From: DATDPM01 sp963841995
Lineage (GTDB): Bacteria > Pseudomonadota > Alphaproteobacteria > DATDPM01
DNA: 64,000 bases
Reading direction: 5' to 3'
Assembly (NCBI GenBank): GCA_963841995.1
Contig: CAWJEX010000012.1
Span: 1 to 64,000 of the forward strand
Made by a program: the position numbers and the translations under genes. Below, in pieces: positions 62,312 through 64,000 of the stretch (within the stretch, counting starts at the first letter, position 1; each line of letters opens with the position of its first letter). The notes under the pieces are model-generated. The model did not search any database. It was given only the letters and a program-made list of their open reading frames with translations, and had not been told where the DNA came from.

Positions 62312-63520
62312 CTAAATCACCCCGCGGCGGCGTAATCCGTCGATTTGACCGGGCTTTAGGCCCAGAAGCTCGTGCAAAACTTGAGCCGTATGTTGGCCGA
62401 GAGTTGGCGGCGGACGGCGGTACGAGACCGGACTTTCGGACATTTTTATCGGGCTGCCGATAAGCCGGACCGGCTCGTCGGTCGCCGAATGGGGCATGGC
62501 GATTTCCATATTGCGGGCTTTGACCTGAGGATCGGCGAAAACCTGATCGATGGCGTTGATCGGGCTGCAGGGCACATTCACTTTGGTCAGGCCTTCGACC
62601 CAATGGCGGATCGGATGGGCGGCGATGAGGTCGGCAATGACCGGGGTGAGGCTATCGCGGTTCCGCAAACGCTGGGCATTGGTGGAATAGCGAGGATCGG
62701 CGGCCAGCTCGGTTCGTCGGCAGAAGGCGCAAAACCGTTCGAATTGGGCATCATTGCCGATCGCCAGAATCAGCAGTTCGTCGGCGGCGCCGAAGACCTG
62801 GTAGGGCATGATATTGGGATGCTGGTTGCCGAACCGGCGCGGCACTTGGCCGGAGGTGAGATAGTTCTGGCCGACATAGGATAGCCAAGCCACCTGGGAA
62901 TCGAGCAAAGCCATATCGATGAATTGGCCGTGGCCAGTCGCGTCGCGATGGCGCAGCGCCGCCAGAATCGCCACCGCCGCATACATGCCGGTCATCAGAT
63001 CCGCTATGCCCACACCCACTTTCTGCGGCGGTCCGCCGGGTTCGCCGGTGACGCTCATGATCCCGCCCATGCCCTGGACCAAATAGTCGTAGCCGGCGCG
63101 CTTGGCGTAAGGCCCGGTATGGCCGAAGCCCGTCACCGAGCAATAAATAAGCCGCGGAAACCGGTCCTTGATCTGCTCGTAAGCCAGCCCGTATTGGCTG
63201 AGATTTCCGGTCCGGAAATTCTCGATCACCACGTCGCAATGAGCGATGAGCGACCGCGCCAATTCCTGGCCTTCGCTGCTGGTGAGGTTGAGGGTGAGGG
63301 AGCGCTTATTCCGGTTGGCGCTCATGAAGTAGGCGCTTTCGCCGGTTTCCTGGCCTGCGGCGTCTTTAAGATAAGGCGGGCCGAGGCCGCGGGAATCGTC
63401 GCCGGTTCCGGGCCGCTCGATCTTGATCACATCGGCGCCAAGATCGCCCAGAATCTGGGTGGCGCTGGGGCCAGCCAAAACCCGGGTGATGTCGAAAACG
63501 CGGATACCGGAAAGCGGCAT
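62312..63520 (-). CDS. CaiB/BaiF family CoA-transferase
   Basis: Class III CoA-transferase, 402 residues. N-terminal GIRVFDITRVLAGPSATQIL and LGADVIKIERPGTGDDSR are typical. The catalytic Asp is near residue 174 in VGVGIADLMTGMYAA, and the C-terminal half has the small domain with PVIADLIAAHP. These enzymes move CoA between organic acids (oxalate/formate, carnitine, succinate/itaconate, mesaconate and others). The substrate cannot be chosen. It lies between pyrB and ruvX on the same strand, without an obvious metabolic link to either. Confidence 0.88.
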   Translation of the reverse strand: MPLSGIRVFDITRVLAGPSATQILGDLGADVIKIERPGTGDDSRGLGPPYLKDAAGQETGESAYFMSANRNKRSLTLNLTSSEGQELARSLIAHCDVVIENFRTGNLSQYGLAYEQIKDRFPRLIYCSVTGFGHTGPYAKRAGYDYLVQGMGGIMSVTGEPGGPPQKVGVGIADLMTGMYAAVAILAALRHRDATGHGQFIDMALLDSQVAWLSYVGQNYLTSGQVPRRFGNQHPNIMPYQVFGAADELLILAIGNDAQFERFCAFCRRTELAADPRYSTNAQRLRNRDSLTPVIADLIAAHPIRHWVEGLTKVNVPCSPINAIDQVFADPQVKARNMEIAMPHSATDEPVRLIGSPIKMSESPVSYRRPPPTLGQHTAQVLHELLGLKPGQIDGLRRRGVI

Positions 63521-63595
63521 AGTCGAACCGTGATCTGTGCAGGCGCTGGCCAGCCGCTGCTATATAAAGAAGAGTGCCCTCTACCGCAATGAAAG

Positions 63596-64000
63596 CTAAT
63601 TTCTGAGCCGGTCGAGCACGCCCTGGAGGATATAGGCGGCGGCCACCTTGTCCACGAGCTGGGCCCGGCGCTTGCGGGATAGATCGGCCTCGAGCAGGCT
63701 CCGCTCGGCGGCCACCGTCGAAAGGCGCTCGTCCCAGAAGGCGATCTCGATGTCGAATTTGCCGAGCAGATTGGCGGCGAATTGGCGGGTCGATTGGCAG
63801 CGCGGCCCTTCGCGCCCGTTCATTTCCACCGGCAGTCCGACGACCAGGGCCCCGACATGGCGCGCATCGATGATGCGCTTCAACGCCGCGCTGTCTTCGC
63901 GAAGACCGTTCCGGCGCAGGGTTTCGAGGGGCGAGGCCACCGTCAGCGACGCGTCCGATATGGCGAGTCCGATGGTCTTGCTGCCCACGTCGAGGCCCAG
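63596..64000 (-). CDS. ruvX: Putative Holliday junction resolvase / pre-16S rRNA nuclease RuvX (YqgF), 5' end beyond window
   Basis: RNase H-fold nuclease; in E. coli it trims the 5' end of 16S rRNA. The frame stays open to the last base of the window, where it encodes LGLDVGSKTIGLAISD. The start codon therefore lies beyond 64000, and GTG 63988 is internal. Conserved parts are LDVGSKTIGLA, VGLPVEMNG, FWDERLSTVAAE and the terminal DKVAAAYILQGVLD. These carry the catalytic acidic residues. Confidence 0.93.
   Translation of the reverse strand: MGLDVGSKTIGLAISDASLTVASPLETLRRNGLREDSAALKRIIDARHVGALVVGLPVEMNGREGPRCQSTRQFAANLLGKFDIEIAFWDERLSTVAAERSLLEADLSRKRRAQLVDKVAAAYILQGVLDRLRN

Noticed and set aside
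1..64000. tRNA, rRNA, CRISPR array, prophage, defence island or intact transposase.
   Set aside because: Nothing with cloverleaf features, regular spaced repeats or recognisable transposase, integrase or nuclease-effector genes was found; all large frames are housekeeping or metabolic genes.

Overview
The window looks like core chromosome of a GC-rich alphaproteobacterium. The evidence is the DivK and PleD pair, HdaA, EipB (DUF1849), the short aa3-oxidase subunit IV family and a PyrB gene next to a dihydroorotase-like subunit. Together with the purMN / DUF2066 / CDP-alcohol transferase / AI-2E / HdaA / ppk / ppx / rnd / aspS order, they suggest a Rhodospirillales-like lineage, which is an inference. 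Coding density is very high, with many 4-nt stop/start overlaps. I see no rRNA, tRNA, CRISPR array, prophage or intact insertion sequence.

Layout: (1) 1-5097, plus strand: the end of der, then a four-gene periplasmic sulfur-oxidation unit (SoxC, a one-haem SoxD-like cytochrome, a second small cytochrome c, and FccB). (2) 5109-16456, minus strand: rpsF-rpsR-rplI, cfa, dnaB-alr-mlaE-mlaF-radA-cvpA-purF and an SDR gene. (3) 16457-16997: rpsF leader and promoter, a 314-bp terminal-inverted-repeat element, and the fabD promoter. (4) 16998-21501, plus: fabD-fabG-acpP-fabF-mltG, then an SDR on the minus strand and yicC-gmk on plus. (5) 23861-31574, minus: rsmA-pdxA-surA-lptD-lptG-lptF, an envelope-assembly block. 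(6) 31942-34588, plus: pepA-holC-ndk; then a 42-residue oxidase subunit and purN-purM on minus. (7) 36681-40358, plus: a DUF2066 gene, a CDP-alcohol transferase / AI-2E fusion and hdaA; sixA on minus; ppk-ppx on plus; rnd on minus. (8) 46001-50699, plus: aspS-eipB-divK-pleD. (9) 50745-64000, minus: rpmG, ctpA, rnr, topA, a second inverted-repeat element, dprA-plsY-pyrC'-pyrB, a CoA-transferase and ruvX (cut by the window end).

The most striking property of the sequence is that twelve conserved housekeeping genes are interrupted by small lesions: alr, dnaB, yicC, rsmA, pepA, holC, the DUF2066 gene, ppk, divK, ctpA, dprA and pyrB. Most lesions are 1-nt gains or losses in short homopolymers, and two are in-frame nonsense changes. 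Restoring them gives full-length family members with a whole number of codons in every case. Because genes such as dnaB and rsmA are hit while 2-kb neighbours (topA, rnr, lptD) are clean, I read this mainly as residual consensus error in the assembly rather than gene decay. It must be settled before anyone interprets these loci. Biological points that do not depend on it are the fused transferase/transporter, the reduced SoxCD/FccAB unit, a dihydroorotase homologue lacking its metal-binding His pair, a 13-nt start-codon duplication before purM, a possible ATT start for cvpA, and the two structured inverted-repeat elements.
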